Source of the DNA: an uncultured Spirochaetales bacterium | Lineage (GTDB): Bacteria > Spirochaetota > Spirochaetia > JAFGXN01 | Reading direction: 5' to 3' | NCBI GenBank assembly: GCA_949289575.1 | Contig: CASEOG010000005.1 | Span: forward strand, 186,001-250,000 | DNA: 64,000 bases | Shown here: positions 33,394-42,390 of the stretch, in pieces | How positions within the stretch are numbered: position 1 is the stretch's first letter | Layout: each line of letters starts with the position of its first letter | Notes under the pieces: generated by a model | Database searches by the model: none | What the model saw: only the letters and a program-made list of their open reading frames with translations | Told to the model about the DNA's origin: nothing | Made by a program: the position numbers and the translations under genes

Positions 33394-35102
33394 CGAAGCG
33401 CCTCCTCTATTTTTCGGGAAACGGAATCGCACTCTTCGGACGAAAAAGATCCCCCCGAAAAAAGAATCTTCTTCAGGTGATCGACTTCTCTGCCGCATGC
33501 GGGCGATTCCGCAACAAGATCTTTATATTCCTCCGTCAGCCGGAACAGCCGCATCATTCTTTCCGGGGAGTCGGAATTCCGAAGCGCTGTAAGAGCTTTT
33601 TTCATCGCTCTTACTCTTTCCCGGCGGCTTTGCGGATTCCGTCTTCGAACGGAACAGACAACGGCCGCAACGAGCGGCAAAAGCGTGATCGGATAAGCCA
33701 ATCCGTACAAGAGACGATACACCGTCCGATACGGGAACCGGTTCTCCCGCCGCAAAAGCCGGTCGCCGCCTGCCGCTGCCGGTACACGATTTCCGAGCCT
33801 TTCGAGAGAGACCGCATCGGGGATGTTCGTTCCGGCAGAAAATTCTTCGATTTGCGAATCTCCGGCATCCGGGGACGGGTTCACCTTCAAGGGAAGCGGC
33901 TTTGTTTCGGCTGTCTCGTAACGCTCCGTTTCCGGATTAAAATAAGAACATCTGTAGGCCGGGATTTCGGTAACCGCCGAAGAAAGGGGTCGAATCGTAT
34001 AAACAAAAACCGTTTTACCGTTTTCTTTTAAAGGCGGAGAATGATGTTCCGGAATACGGAATCGGGAGGAAAAATCACCGATTTTATTCAGCGGAACCGT
34101 CTCGATATTTCCGTTCCCCGCTCCTTCGATTGTCAGTCTGTAGGTAACCGGATCTCCGACATAAGCCTCACTCATATCGGCGGAAGCCGTCAGCCGGGGC
34201 TTCCCGACAATCCCCGCGAAATCGGCGGGGCGGGGTTCCGGTAAATCAAGGAGAAGAAGCTTCCCCTGCTCCGCAGGGATCACGACCGGTGCATACTGAC
34301 GGTCCTCTACCGTACGGCCGAACATATCGACCGACTCCCGGGTCGCTGTAACGGCACGAAAAGAAGCCGTTGCCTTTCCGTAGTCGAATTCCGCCGAATG
34401 ACTCTCTCCCGGAAAATCAACAATAAACCGGACTTGCGCGGAAAAAAGTGCCCGATCGCGGACTGCCGTTTCCCTTTTAAAAGGATAATAGGCATCATTG
34501 ATTTTCACATTGCCCGAGTCGGAAGGATTTCCGGCAGAATCGGGAGATAACAGCACGCTGTTTTCCGGAAAGGGAATCGTAATTTCCAGACTGTCGATAT
34601 TTGAGGAAATTTCCATTTCAACCGAAAGTGTAACGGTCTGACCGCGATAGGCACGATCCCCGCAATCGGGTGTCAAAATCAGTCTGAAGTTCTCATTCTT
34701 CCCGATTTCTTTGACGGTCAGTTTCACCGGCGAAGTTTTATATTCGGAAGATCCGGCCGTTATCACTGTCTGCGGAATAATAAATGTACCTGTTTCAATC
34801 GGTGTCACTGCGTACGTATAACGATAATTGTATACAGTCTTCGAATCGCGACGGCCGTTGACAATAGTCGTTGTCATTTGTGTACCGACATTCTCTCCCA
34901 TATACTCGATTTTCAGGCCGTAAACATTTCTCAGAGGCTGAAGAACTGGCTTTTCCTCCGTCTGAACCGAGAAAGTGAGATAAACCGTTTGTCCGACATA
35001 GGTCTCCGAACGGCTCAAAGAAGTTTGGGCATTATAGGGGAATGCGGCCCGGGCCTGTATCATCGCCGGAAGCAAAACCAAAAAAAGAACCATTTTTTTC
35101 AT
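33390..35102 (-). CDS. batD: BatD: large exported oxygen-tolerance protein
   Basis: A 570-residue protein with an N-terminal signal peptide (MKKMVLFLVLLPAMIQARAA) and repeated beta-sandwich segments, such as TSLSRSETYVGQTVYLTFS and LILTPDCGDRAYRGQTVTLS, typical of BatD. A C-terminal membrane helix (LLYGLAYPITLLPLVAAVVC) is followed by a basic cytoplasmic tail. I start at ATG 35102; a GTG directly before is possible. Overlap with batC by 1 base. In Bacteroides the bat genes support aerotolerance; here the role is inferred by homology of the whole cluster. Confidence 0.88.
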   Translation of the reverse strand: MKKMVLFLVLLPAMIQARAAFPYNAQTSLSRSETYVGQTVYLTFSVQTEEKPVLQPLRNVYGLKIEYMGENVGTQMTTTIVNGRRDSKTVYNYRYTYAVTPIETGTFIIPQTVITAGSSEYKTSPVKLTVKEIGKNENFRLILTPDCGDRAYRGQTVTLSVEMEISSNIDSLEITIPFPENSVLLSPDSAGNPSDSGNVKINDAYYPFKRETAVRDRALFSAQVRFIVDFPGESHSAEFDYGKATASFRAVTATRESVDMFGRTVEDRQYAPVVIPAEQGKLLLLDLPEPRPADFAGIVGKPRLTASADMSEAYVGDPVTYRLTIEGAGNGNIETVPLNKIGDFSSRFRIPEHHSPPLKENGKTVFVYTIRPLSSAVTEIPAYRCSYFNPETERYETAETKPLPLKVNPSPDAGDSQIEEFSAGTNIPDAVSLERLGNRVPAAAGGDRLLRRENRFPYRTVYRLLYGLAYPITLLPLVAAVVCSVRRRNPQSRRERVRAMKKALTALRNSDSPERMMRLFRLTEEYKDLVAESPACGREVDHLKKILFSGGSFSSEECDSVSRKIEEALR

Positions 35103-35953
35103 CACCAGTTTTTCTCCGTGTCATCATAAGAAGGTAACCGTCGGAAAGAGGGACGCTGTCTCCGCGAGATTTCTTCCTGCTCCAAAAGTTCGAGAGCTTC
35201 TCTCATCCGGGCTTCCTCTTCCTTCGACAAAGAGTCCGTTCCGTTCCCGGAGGCTTCTCCGCTATCACGTTTCTCTTCCGCACTCTGCTCGTCCAATCCG
35301 GAACGATTTATATTATCCGTTCTTTGATTCGGAGAAGCGGAGTTCTGTTTTTTTTCGTCATTTCCGTTATCGCTACGGGATTCGGAAACATCGCCCGAAT
35401 CGGAGTTTTCTTCTTCTGACGGATTCTCTTCTTTCTTTTCCGGAGAAGAGTTTCCGGATGCATCGGATTTCTCATTCCGCGTCCCGTCCGACTCATGATT
35501 TTCGGTTCCCGGATTATCGCGATTCTCTCCGTTGCCGTTATTCCGCTCTTCCGTATTCCGATTCAGACGATGACGGACCCATTCCGCATTAATGGCTGCT
35601 TCGGGAAAAGGTTCGCCGTAAAACTGCTGTGCCAGACAATACAGTTCCAATGCTTCTGTCCAACGGTCCGCCGGTCCGGCGGAATTCCCGCGATCGGAAG
35701 CTGCGTCACCGGACAGTTCGGATTTCGATAAGGCCGCCGATATCTCTTTCACGGTCGTATTTCCGAGATTGTAATATATCAGTGCCGACATCCGATCGGA
35801 AAAGGATTTATCCAAGGCCCGAAGATAGAAACCCCGTGCTTCCTTCCACTGCTCTTCGCGATAGGCCCTGTTCCCCTCATTAAAGAGCCCCGCTGCCGAA
35901 TAATCTGTACACGATATCAGAAAAATGGCGGCCACCGTAATCAGCTTCTTCAT
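35102..35953 (-). CDS. batC: BatC: TPR lipoprotein with acidic low-complexity tail
   Basis: A 283-residue protein. The N-terminus (MKKLITVAAIFLISC) ends in a lipobox Cys. Residues 25-115 hold TPR-like helices (LFNEGNRAYREEQWKEARGF and ALELYCLAQQFYG). From about residue 130 to 245 there is a long stretch rich in Glu, Asn, Ser and Asp, probably disordered, with repeats of NGEN-, SDSG- and DNGN-like words. It closes with a basic segment (EISRRQRPSFRRLP). The overlap with batB is one base (TGATG). Disordered acidic BatC linkers occur in other spirochaetes and Bacteroidetes; this one is unusually long. Confidence 0.8.
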   Translation of the reverse strand: MKKLITVAAIFLISCTDYSAAGLFNEGNRAYREEQWKEARGFYLRALDKSFSDRMSALIYYNLGNTTVKEISAALSKSELSGDAASDRGNSAGPADRWTEALELYCLAQQFYGEPFPEAAINAEWVRHRLNRNTEERNNGNGENRDNPGTENHESDGTRNEKSDASGNSSPEKKEENPSEEENSDSGDVSESRSDNGNDEKKQNSASPNQRTDNINRSGLDEQSAEEKRDSGEASGNGTDSLSKEEEARMREALELLEQEEISRRQRPSFRRLPSYDDTEKNW

Positions 35954-36954
35954 CAGCCGAATCTCCTTAAAAATAAAGCGGCAAATGCAGCTACCAATGC
36001 GGGAAACAGAAAAAGACGGTATTCGTTTCGGTAGTCTTCGTAATCGCCCGCGTCAAAGCGCCGCTGTTGCGCACCTCCGATCAGATCCCGATAAATCGAC
36101 GCCAGATCGAAACTGCCCCGCGATATATTCACGTATTTCCCTCCCGGCGTCGCCGCTGCCATCCTTCGCAACGTTTCCGAATCAAGCCGGCTCCACACCT
36201 CTTTCCCGCGATACATCAAAAACCGCTCGGTTCCGGAAGGATCCGTGACGGGAACACGTGTTCCCGTATTTTCGTCTCCCAAACCGATACAGATCAGCCT
36301 GACTCCTTTCCTGCCGGCCTCTTCGGCCGCCTGAACGGGGAAACTGCCCTGGTCTTCTCCGTCTGTTATCAGGATAATATCCCGGTATCCGTCCGAAGCT
36401 TCGGAATCGGGAAAAATAAACTGCATTGTTTTTCTCAGGGCATCTCCGAGAAGAGTCCCGCCGCGATCGACCGAATTCACGGACAATTCGTCAACCGCAC
36501 TCCTCAAAAACCGGTAATCGGTCGTCAGAGGCGACATAACAACGGCACTTCCGGCAAAGGCGACAAGTGCCGCACGGTCTCCTTCAAGCAAATCGACGGT
36601 ATCTTTGATTGCCGTCTGCGCCTGAATCAGCCGGTTCGGATTCAAATCACGTGCCAACATACTTTGCGATACATCGACCAGAAAAACCACATCCCGGCCT
36701 TCGGCCTCAACCGGCTGCCGCTTCTTCTCCCAGGCCGGGCCGGACAACGCCATAATCGATAAAACGAGAGTAACCGACAGACAAACGGTTTCGGCTGCCG
36801 ATACGGCACGGCATCGAAAAGAGCGCGGCGGAAGACCGTATAAATTCCGCACCCGATTCCGGTGTCCGATAAACAAAACAACCGCTATTCCCATCAGCGG
36901 TAAAAGCCAAAAGAGCAAAAAGGCTGCCGGGTACAAAAACACGAAATCGCTCAT
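35953..36954 (-). CDS. batB: BatB: membrane-anchored von Willebrand factor A protein
   Basis: A 333-residue protein with N-terminal membrane segments (FVFLYPAAFLLFWLLPLMGI and TVCLSVTLVLSIMALSGPAW), a von Willebrand A domain with the MIDAS motif VFLVDVSQSMLARD (DxSxS) and DIILITDGEDQGSFP, and a C-terminal helix (LFLFPALVAAFAALFL). The metal-ion site looks complete, so it should bind a protein partner with Mg. It overlaps the batC start by one base and the batA stop by 4. Part of the moxR-bat cluster. Confidence 0.88.
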   Translation of the reverse strand: MSDFVFLYPAAFLLFWLLPLMGIAVVLFIGHRNRVRNLYGLPPRSFRCRAVSAAETVCLSVTLVLSIMALSGPAWEKKRQPVEAEGRDVVFLVDVSQSMLARDLNPNRLIQAQTAIKDTVDLLEGDRAALVAFAGSAVVMSPLTTDYRFLRSAVDELSVNSVDRGGTLLGDALRKTMQFIFPDSEASDGYRDIILITDGEDQGSFPVQAAEEAGRKGVRLICIGLGDENTGTRVPVTDPSGTERFLMYRGKEVWSRLDSETLRRMAAATPGGKYVNISRGSFDLASIYRDLIGGAQQRRFDAGDYEDYRNEYRLFLFPALVAAFAALFLRRFG

Positions 36955-37982
36955 TCTTCCCTCCTGTAGACAGTTAAAGAAAGAATGACGGAAAGAAAGA
37001 GAAGAAGAACTGATGCTGTCAGAAACGGCCGGTACCGATCTTCCGTTCGGACAAGAGAAGAAACTTCAAACGGTGTTTTTTCCAGCATATCAATCTCTGC
37101 ATAAACAGACAGCAGTTCCTCCGCATTGCGGACCCGAAAAGCCTGTCCTCCCGTGCTTTCGGCAATCCGCATCAGATCCTGAAAACCGGCAGGATTATTT
37201 AAAACGGGAAAGCGTTGTCCGTAATAATTGATATATCCCCGTCCGCCGAAAAAAATAGCGTAAATGCGGATTCCCCACTCTTCGGCCAAAGCGGCCGCCT
37301 CTTCCGGCGTTTTCTCACCGACATTATTCTCTCCGTCGGTCAAAAGAATAATGACCCGGCTGACGGCTTTATAGTCGCTTCGCTCATCGGCGGTTTTCAG
37401 TCGGGCCGCAGCCAGAGCCAGCGCATCTCCTATATTGGTGCCGTCCTCGGATTCGCTTCCGAGCGGCGTCTGTAACGATTCGATAATCGGACGCAAAGAG
37501 TGATGAGAGACCGACAAAGGATAAACCGTGTCGGCATACCGTGCAAACGTAATCAGACCGATCAAATCATTGGGGCGTCCCTCCAGACCGGCATCACTGT
37601 TACCGAAAACAAAAGAATCGATTGCTTTTTTTGCCGATACAATCCTTTTTTGCGGAGGCAGACTTTCAAGCAGAACGGTTTCCATGCTGGACGATCGATC
37701 CAGAACCAGTTCTATGGCAATCCCTTCTTTCGGCCGGCCGACAGATTCCGTAACCTTTTGCGGTCCCGCCAAAGCGACAATGCCGCAAATCAGAGAAATC
37801 ATAAAAAGAAACTTCGGTAAAAACATTGTTGCGGTCCGCCATGTCACAGGCGGTTTATCACCGAAAAAAGCAAGAGCCGAAAACGGAACTTCCGCTTTCT
37901 TTTTCCCGATCAGGCGATCGACGAGAAAATAAAAAATAAGAGGAATCAGAAAGAGAAAGGCATACGGAAAAGCGAAATTCAT
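36951..37982 (-). CDS. batA: BatA: membrane-anchored von Willebrand factor A protein
   Basis: A 343-residue relative of batB, with N-terminal helices (YAFLFLIPLIFYFLV and FLPKFLFMISLICGIVALA), a von Willebrand A domain (AIELVLDRSSSMETVLL, with Asp-x-Ser-Ser-Ser in the MIDAS position, and VIILLTDGENNVGEK) and a final membrane helix (FLTASVLLLFLSVILSLTV). The MIDAS Asp and Ser are present. It lies in the moxR-bat operon, overlapping its neighbours by 4 bases each. Two VWA proteins with MoxR and DUF58 form a chaperone-like system at the membrane. Confidence 0.88.
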   Translation of the reverse strand: MNFAFPYAFLFLIPLIFYFLVDRLIGKKKAEVPFSALAFFGDKPPVTWRTATMFLPKFLFMISLICGIVALAGPQKVTESVGRPKEGIAIELVLDRSSSMETVLLESLPPQKRIVSAKKAIDSFVFGNSDAGLEGRPNDLIGLITFARYADTVYPLSVSHHSLRPIIESLQTPLGSESEDGTNIGDALALAAARLKTADERSDYKAVSRVIILLTDGENNVGEKTPEEAAALAEEWGIRIYAIFFGGRGYINYYGQRFPVLNNPAGFQDLMRIAESTGGQAFRVRNAEELLSVYAEIDMLEKTPFEVSSLVRTEDRYRPFLTASVLLLFLSVILSLTVYRREE

Positions 37983-38863
37983 TGCCGTCCGTTTCCCGCC
38001 TCCCGGTAATCTTCAAACTGTTTCTGAAATCCGATAAAAAAATTCAGATCCTCCGTCATTTCGATTTTCCCGAGGGGAGCCCGGGCAAAAGCCGCTTTCT
38101 GGTATTTTTCCATTGCCGTTCGTAACCGGCGGATTGTCTCCTCCGGGAAAGAACGGATCATCAGTTTCATTGCCGCCTCTTCGCGAAGCGGGAAGAGCAT
38201 GGTCTGAAGAATCAGAGCTGCCGCTTTATCCGTTTCCAACGTATCGAAGTGATCGGCGACGGCTGTCCGAAGAGCCTCGAGAATTTCGATACTCTTACGG
38301 CTTACCGTTTCCCTCAGTTTTCGGCGAAGGAAAAAATAACGGATGACAAGAGCAATCAGAACGGTCATCAGAATAAGAACCACCGAAAACGATATAATAA
38401 GAAACAGAAGATAAAAATCGAACCTGTCTTCATAAATTGCCGATATATCTTCGGGAGGCGTTCCTTCCTCTGTTTCGCTGTAAACATTTAAAGAAACGGG
38501 ATCCGTTAAAATCGGATTTTCACCGTCAAAGGCAATGTTTAAAGAAGGAAGAGTATATTCTCCGGGAAGTCCCGAGTCGAAACGGAAAACCGTTTTATCG
38601 GGATTCTGAAAGCGGTCAATCAACGGTAACGGTAAATCGGCAGGCAGGCTTATTTTGGGTGTGAGTCCCTCTTTATGACGGAATGACACCGTCACGGTGC
38701 AGCGGTCAGCCGGATTCAGATGAATTTTATCGATTGTGACAGTGACGGACGCTTTTTCCGTCCGATAGTTTTTCGAATATGCGGGCATATCGGCATCGTC
38801 CCGACAGCCCGGAAGCAGCGCCGTCCATAGGGCAAAAATCAAAATCACGCCTTTTATTTTCAT
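37979..38863 (-). CDS. Bat-operon lipoprotein with one membrane helix
   Basis: A 294-residue protein whose signal peptide ends in a lipobox (MKIKGVILIFALWTALLPGC). Residues 30-140 are strand-rich and read like the exported domain of DUF4381-type or BatD-like proteins (VTVTIDKIHLNPADRCTVTV). A strong membrane helix (LLFLIISFSVVLILMTVLIA) is followed by a cytoplasmic helical region with LREEAAMKLMIRSF. It sits between the DUF58 and batA genes with 4-base overlaps, the place held by DUF4381 or unnamed genes in other moxR-bat clusters. It is probably a cluster-specific subunit. Confidence 0.7.
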   Translation of the reverse strand: MKIKGVILIFALWTALLPGCRDDADMPAYSKNYRTEKASVTVTIDKIHLNPADRCTVTVSFRHKEGLTPKISLPADLPLPLIDRFQNPDKTVFRFDSGLPGEYTLPSLNIAFDGENPILTDPVSLNVYSETEEGTPPEDISAIYEDRFDFYLLFLIISFSVVLILMTVLIALVIRYFFLRRKLRETVSRKSIEILEALRTAVADHFDTLETDKAAALILQTMLFPLREEAAMKLMIRSFPEETIRRLRTAMEKYQKAAFARAPLGKIEMTEDLNFFIGFQKQFEDYREAGNGRQ

Positions 38864-39747
38864 CTTTTAACTCCTCTCCGGTGTTCGCGATTGTAGAAAA
38901 GCTGTTGCAGCGGTAAAATCCAGTCTTTATCGGTTTCGATTAAAACCGGATCGGCCCCGCAGGATCTCAGCTTTCGAATCAGCGCCCGATCTCTTGCGAC
39001 CGCCTCTTCGTGATACCGTCCGGCCACTGTCGGCGAAGAGGTATCGATTGTCAGATATGAGCCGCTCTCCCGATCGAAAAATCGTGTCAGACCGGTCGCC
39101 GGAAGATTTATTTCTGCCGGATCACGTAAAATAACAGGAATCAGATCGTATTTTACGGCCGACTGCTTCAAAACCGACTCCCAGCCGGAATCGATAAAAT
39201 CAGAAAAAAGAAAAACAACGGCATGCTTCGGATAAATTTCATTGAGTTCGGTCAGTGCCGCCGACAACGAGGTTTGCCTGTTCTCCGACTCGAATGCCAA
39301 CAGTTCGCGTGTCAGTCTCAGGTAATGCTGGGGGCCTTTCGACGGAGGCAGTCTCAACTCGCTTTGACAGCTGAAAAGAAGCAGGCCCGTCCGATCCCGG
39401 TTAACCCCCGCCGCAAAAGCCAGTCCCGACACGATTTCGGCTGCCGCCTCCCTTTTCGTTTTCCCGATTGTACCGAAATCCAATGAACCCGATACATCGA
39501 CCATGAAGAAAAGCGTCAGCTCCCGTTCTTCGGAGAAACGTTTGACGTGAGGTTTTCCTGTTTTCGCGGTTACATTCCAATCTATCGAACGGTAATCGTC
39601 ACCCGGAGAATATTCTCTGACCTCTTCGAACTCGATTCCCTGCCCGCGGAAAGCACTCTGATAAATTCCGGAAAAAACTCCCGATGTCTTTTTCCGGGTC
39701 ATAATTTTTATCAGCTCTATCTTTTTTTGAAGTTCTGCCGTCAGCAT
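38860..39747 (-). CDS. DUF58 protein of the MoxR-Bat system
   Basis: A 295-residue DUF58 protein. Recognisable motifs are SGIYQSAFRGQGIEFEEVRE, YSPGDDYRSIDWNVTAKTG (the conserved PGDDxRxIDW) and FFMVDVSGSL, a von Willebrand A-like domain with an incomplete MIDAS. DUF58 proteins are partners of MoxR ATPases. It overlaps moxR by 7 bases and the following lipoprotein gene by 4, so it belongs to the same operon. Cytoplasmic. Confidence 0.9.
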   Translation of the reverse strand: MLTAELQKKIELIKIMTRKKTSGVFSGIYQSAFRGQGIEFEEVREYSPGDDYRSIDWNVTAKTGKPHVKRFSEERELTLFFMVDVSGSLDFGTIGKTKREAAAEIVSGLAFAAGVNRDRTGLLLFSCQSELRLPPSKGPQHYLRLTRELLAFESENRQTSLSAALTELNEIYPKHAVVFLFSDFIDSGWESVLKQSAVKYDLIPVILRDPAEINLPATGLTRFFDRESGSYLTIDTSSPTVAGRYHEEAVARDRALIRKLRSCGADPVLIETDKDWILPLQQLFYNREHRRGVKR

Positions 39748-40724
39748 GTAGCGATTTTACAACCTTTGCGCAACTCGGCAATCACATCGTCCGAAGTTTT
39801 TCCCTCGGCCATCGCCTCGTAACTGAGAATAACCCGATGTCTCAGAACATCCGCAGCAATCGACGCGATGTCATCCGGCTGAACCCAATTCCGTCCCTGC
39901 AACATCGCCGCCGCTTTTGATGCCCGTGCCAAAGCAATAGCAGCACGCGGTGAGGCTCCGAAAGAAATCAAAGGTGAAAGATGCTTCATCCCGACCGTTC
40001 CGGGATCACGGGTTGCCCGTACAAGATCGACAATATATCCTTTCAGTTTATCATCCAGATAAACCGTATCCAGAGCCGGTTGCAGCTTCAAAATTTTTTC
40101 CGTCGAAATCAATCCCCGCCGGACACAGGGCAATTCCGAGACGCTGCGGGATTCCAAAATACGGATTTCCTCGTCACGTTCGGGATAGGTAATGTTCAGC
40201 TTCATAAAAAATCTGTCAACCTGCGCCTCCGGTAACGGATAGGTTCCTTCCTGATCAACCGGATTCTGGGTGGCAAGAACCAGAAACGGCTTCGGCAGAA
40301 CAAAGGTTTCCTCTCCCAGTGTAACCTGGTATTCCTGCATACACTCCAAAAGGGCCGACTGAACTTTGGCCGGCGCACGGTTGATTTCATCGGCCAGAAT
40401 AATATTCGCAAAGACAGGTCCTTTTTTTACGGAAAAAGAACCTTTTTGAGGATTATAAATCAACGTTCCGAGCAGATCGGAAGGAAGAAGATCCGGCGTA
40501 AACTGAATTCTCTTGAATTCCGCATCCAGAATTTGTGCCAGCGTGGAAACCGTCAGCGTTTTTGCCAAACCGGGGACACCCTCCAACAGAACATGTCCTC
40601 CGCAAATCAGTGCAATGAGGATCCGGTCTGTCATCGACTCCTGTCCGATAACGACTTTCGACATTTCCTCTTTGACTGCTCTCAAAGTCTCACTCTCTTC
40701 TTCAAACAGGTTCTCTTCAACCAC
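39741..40724 (-). CDS. MoxR-family AAA+ ATPase
   Basis: A 327-residue AAA+ ATPase, first gene of the bat operon. Walker A is GVPGLAKT, and Walker B is IILADEINRAPAKVQSALLE; the sensor segment LATQNPVDQEGTYPLPEAQVDRF follows. MoxR enzymes act as chaperones that assemble or mature protein complexes, working with VWA and DUF58 partners. It starts at GTG 40724 behind AAGGAG. About 27 bases upstream is a terminator that separates it from the D-amino acid operon. Its own promoter is not obvious, lying in the 45-base gap. Confidence 0.93.
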   Translation of the reverse strand: MVEENLFEEESETLRAVKEEMSKVVIGQESMTDRILIALICGGHVLLEGVPGLAKTLTVSTLAQILDAEFKRIQFTPDLLPSDLLGTLIYNPQKGSFSVKKGPVFANIILADEINRAPAKVQSALLECMQEYQVTLGEETFVLPKPFLVLATQNPVDQEGTYPLPEAQVDRFFMKLNITYPERDEEIRILESRSVSELPCVRRGLISTEKILKLQPALDTVYLDDKLKGYIVDLVRATRDPGTVGMKHLSPLISFGASPRAAIALARASKAAAMLQGRNWVQPDDIASIAADVLRHRVILSYEAMAEGKTSDDVIAELRKGCKIATC

Positions 40725-40750
40725 GAAATTTTCTCCTTAACTCAAAAACA

Positions 40751-40776
40751 CAAAAAGACTCCCGCGGTTACACGGG
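40751..40776 (-). terminator. Intrinsic terminator after the D-amino acid operon
   Basis: On the minus strand CCCGTG (40776-40771) pairs with CGCGGG (40766-40761) around loop TAAC, then AGTCTTTTT. The stop codon of the upstream gene lies in the loop region. It separates the phosphatase gene from moxR. Confidence 0.65.
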
Positions 40777-41241
40777 AAAAAGCCGATCGGCAATCAAACG
40801 GCAATTTCGCTCGCAAATATCATAAACAGATGCAAAATCTTTTTTCGAGCCGTAATAAGGATCGGGAACATCGATTCCTCCCGCAGAAGAATCGGTGTCC
40901 CAAACTCTGAATTTTCTGATCTTCGACCAGTATTTTTCGCCCAACTCGTCGAAAAGCCGGTCGCAAATTTCTTCATCCATTGCGAAAATATAATCGAAAT
41001 TTTTCCCGTCGGAAGCGGTTATCCGCCGTGCCCGGTGCGTCATATCGATTCCGTGTCGGGCCGCTTCCGTTCTCATACGCGGATCGGGCAGATCCCCGCT
41101 GTGCCAGGAAGAACATCCGCAGCTGTCGACAAATACGGAATCGGAAAGACCTCTTTGTCGAATTTCATACTCGAACAACGCATGCGCTAACGGTGAACGG
41201 CAAATATTGCCGAGACAGACAAAAAGAACGCCGGTTTTCAA
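40768..41241 (-). CDS. Low-molecular-weight protein tyrosine phosphatase
   Basis: A 157-residue phosphatase. The P-loop is C9-L-G-N-I-C-R15-S (CX5R), and the general acid Asp lies in DPYYGSKKDF. Length and sequence match the LMW-PTP/Wzb-ArsC family. It starts at TTG 41241, since AGGTGA overlaps the alr stop just upstream. It is the last gene of the D-amino acid operon. Its target is unknown; bacterial homologues dephosphorylate tyrosine kinases of exopolysaccharide systems or arginine phosphate. Confidence 0.88.
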   Translation of the reverse strand: MKTGVLFVCLGNICRSPLAHALFEYEIRQRGLSDSVFVDSCGCSSWHSGDLPDPRMRTEAARHGIDMTHRARRITASDGKNFDYIFAMDEEICDRLFDELGEKYWSKIRKFRVWDTDSSAGGIDVPDPYYGSKKDFASVYDICERNCRLIADRLFPV

Positions 41242-41244
41242 GAA

Positions 41245-42390
41245 TCACCTCTTGTAAATTCGCGGGACGCGCGATGTCAGACAGGCGGTTAACTCGTAAC
41301 CGATTGTTCCGGCATATCCGGCAATCTCATCTGCCGAGAGCAGTTCCTGCCCGTCGTATCCCCAGACAGTCACAGTATCTCCTACAGCCGCCTCGGGAAC
41401 ATCCGTCACGTCCAGCATGACGAGATCCATGCAGACACGTCCGGCAATCGGAACCCGTTTTCCGTGCAAAAGCATACATCCTTTGTTGGAGAGAGACCGG
41501 TGGTATCCGTCGGCATAACCGACAGCAACAGTCGCTATGCGCGAGGGACGGGAAGTTTGCCACGTCGATCCGTAACTGACCGGATAGCCGGCCGGAACCT
41601 CTTTCAGATGTATAATGCGGGTCTTCAGCGACATGACGGGTCTGACATCGACAAGCCGGCGGCTGACCTCATCGGAAGGCCACAGTCCGTACTGTATAAT
41701 CCCGACACGACACATATCCAGATGCATTTCGGGGAAACGCAGTGTAGCTGCGCTGTTGGCGCAGTGACAGATAGCCGGTCGCAAATGTTTTTCTTCCAGC
41801 AGAGAAATCAGATTTCGAAAAAACTCGAACTGACTGCGGCATGAGTCGAGATGATCTTCTCCGGCATCGGCGGAAGCGAAATGGGTATACATTCCCTCCA
41901 CCTGCAATCCCGGCATAGCACTTACGGTCTCGACGGTGCGCACGGCTTCGGAAGCATCGGCTTTAACGGGATTATACATCAATCCGAGACGGCCCATTCC
42001 CGTATCGACTTTAATATGAACCTTAATCGTTGCGCCGTTCAGGTGCCGGCTCAACACGGCAGCATCTTCTATACCGTTCACGGATAAGGTAATGCCGGCA
42101 GCAGCAGCCTGAGGAGCATTTTCGGGCAGAGCCGACCCGAGCAGAAGAATCGGTGCCCCGATTCCGGCTTCCCGAAGGCTTAATGCTTCATTCAGTCTGG
42201 CAACCACCAGATAAGAAGCCCCTTCTTTCAAAGCAATTTCGGCCGCCGCTACGGCACCGTGACCGTAGGCATCGGCCTTTATGACCGCCGCCATTCCGGC
42301 GGACGGCGAAATCAGGGACCGGAGCAGCCGATAATTGCGGGCCAGCGCCCGCAAATCTATCTCGGCATAGGTAATCGGTTCAATTTTCAT
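41245..42390 (-). CDS. alr: Alanine racemase
   Basis: A 381-residue PLP enzyme interconverting L- and D-alanine. The PLP lysine is K38 in AVIKADAYGHGAVAA, and the second catalytic base, Tyr, lies in YPVSYGSTWQT. The C-terminal beta domain (GRVCMDLVMLDVTDVPEAAVGDTVTVWG) is typical. It overlaps the aminotransferase stop by 4 bases (ATGA). In this operon it may feed or drain D-alanine for the adjoining D-amino acid aminotransferase as well as serve the cell wall. Confidence 0.95.
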   Translation of the reverse strand: MKIEPITYAEIDLRALARNYRLLRSLISPSAGMAAVIKADAYGHGAVAAAEIALKEGASYLVVARLNEALSLREAGIGAPILLLGSALPENAPQAAAAGITLSVNGIEDAAVLSRHLNGATIKVHIKVDTGMGRLGLMYNPVKADASEAVRTVETVSAMPGLQVEGMYTHFASADAGEDHLDSCRSQFEFFRNLISLLEEKHLRPAICHCANSAATLRFPEMHLDMCRVGIIQYGLWPSDEVSRRLVDVRPVMSLKTRIIHLKEVPAGYPVSYGSTWQTSRPSRIATVAVGYADGYHRSLSNKGCMLLHGKRVPIAGRVCMDLVMLDVTDVPEAAVGDTVTVWGYDGQELLSADEIAGYAGTIGYELTACLTSRVPRIYKR

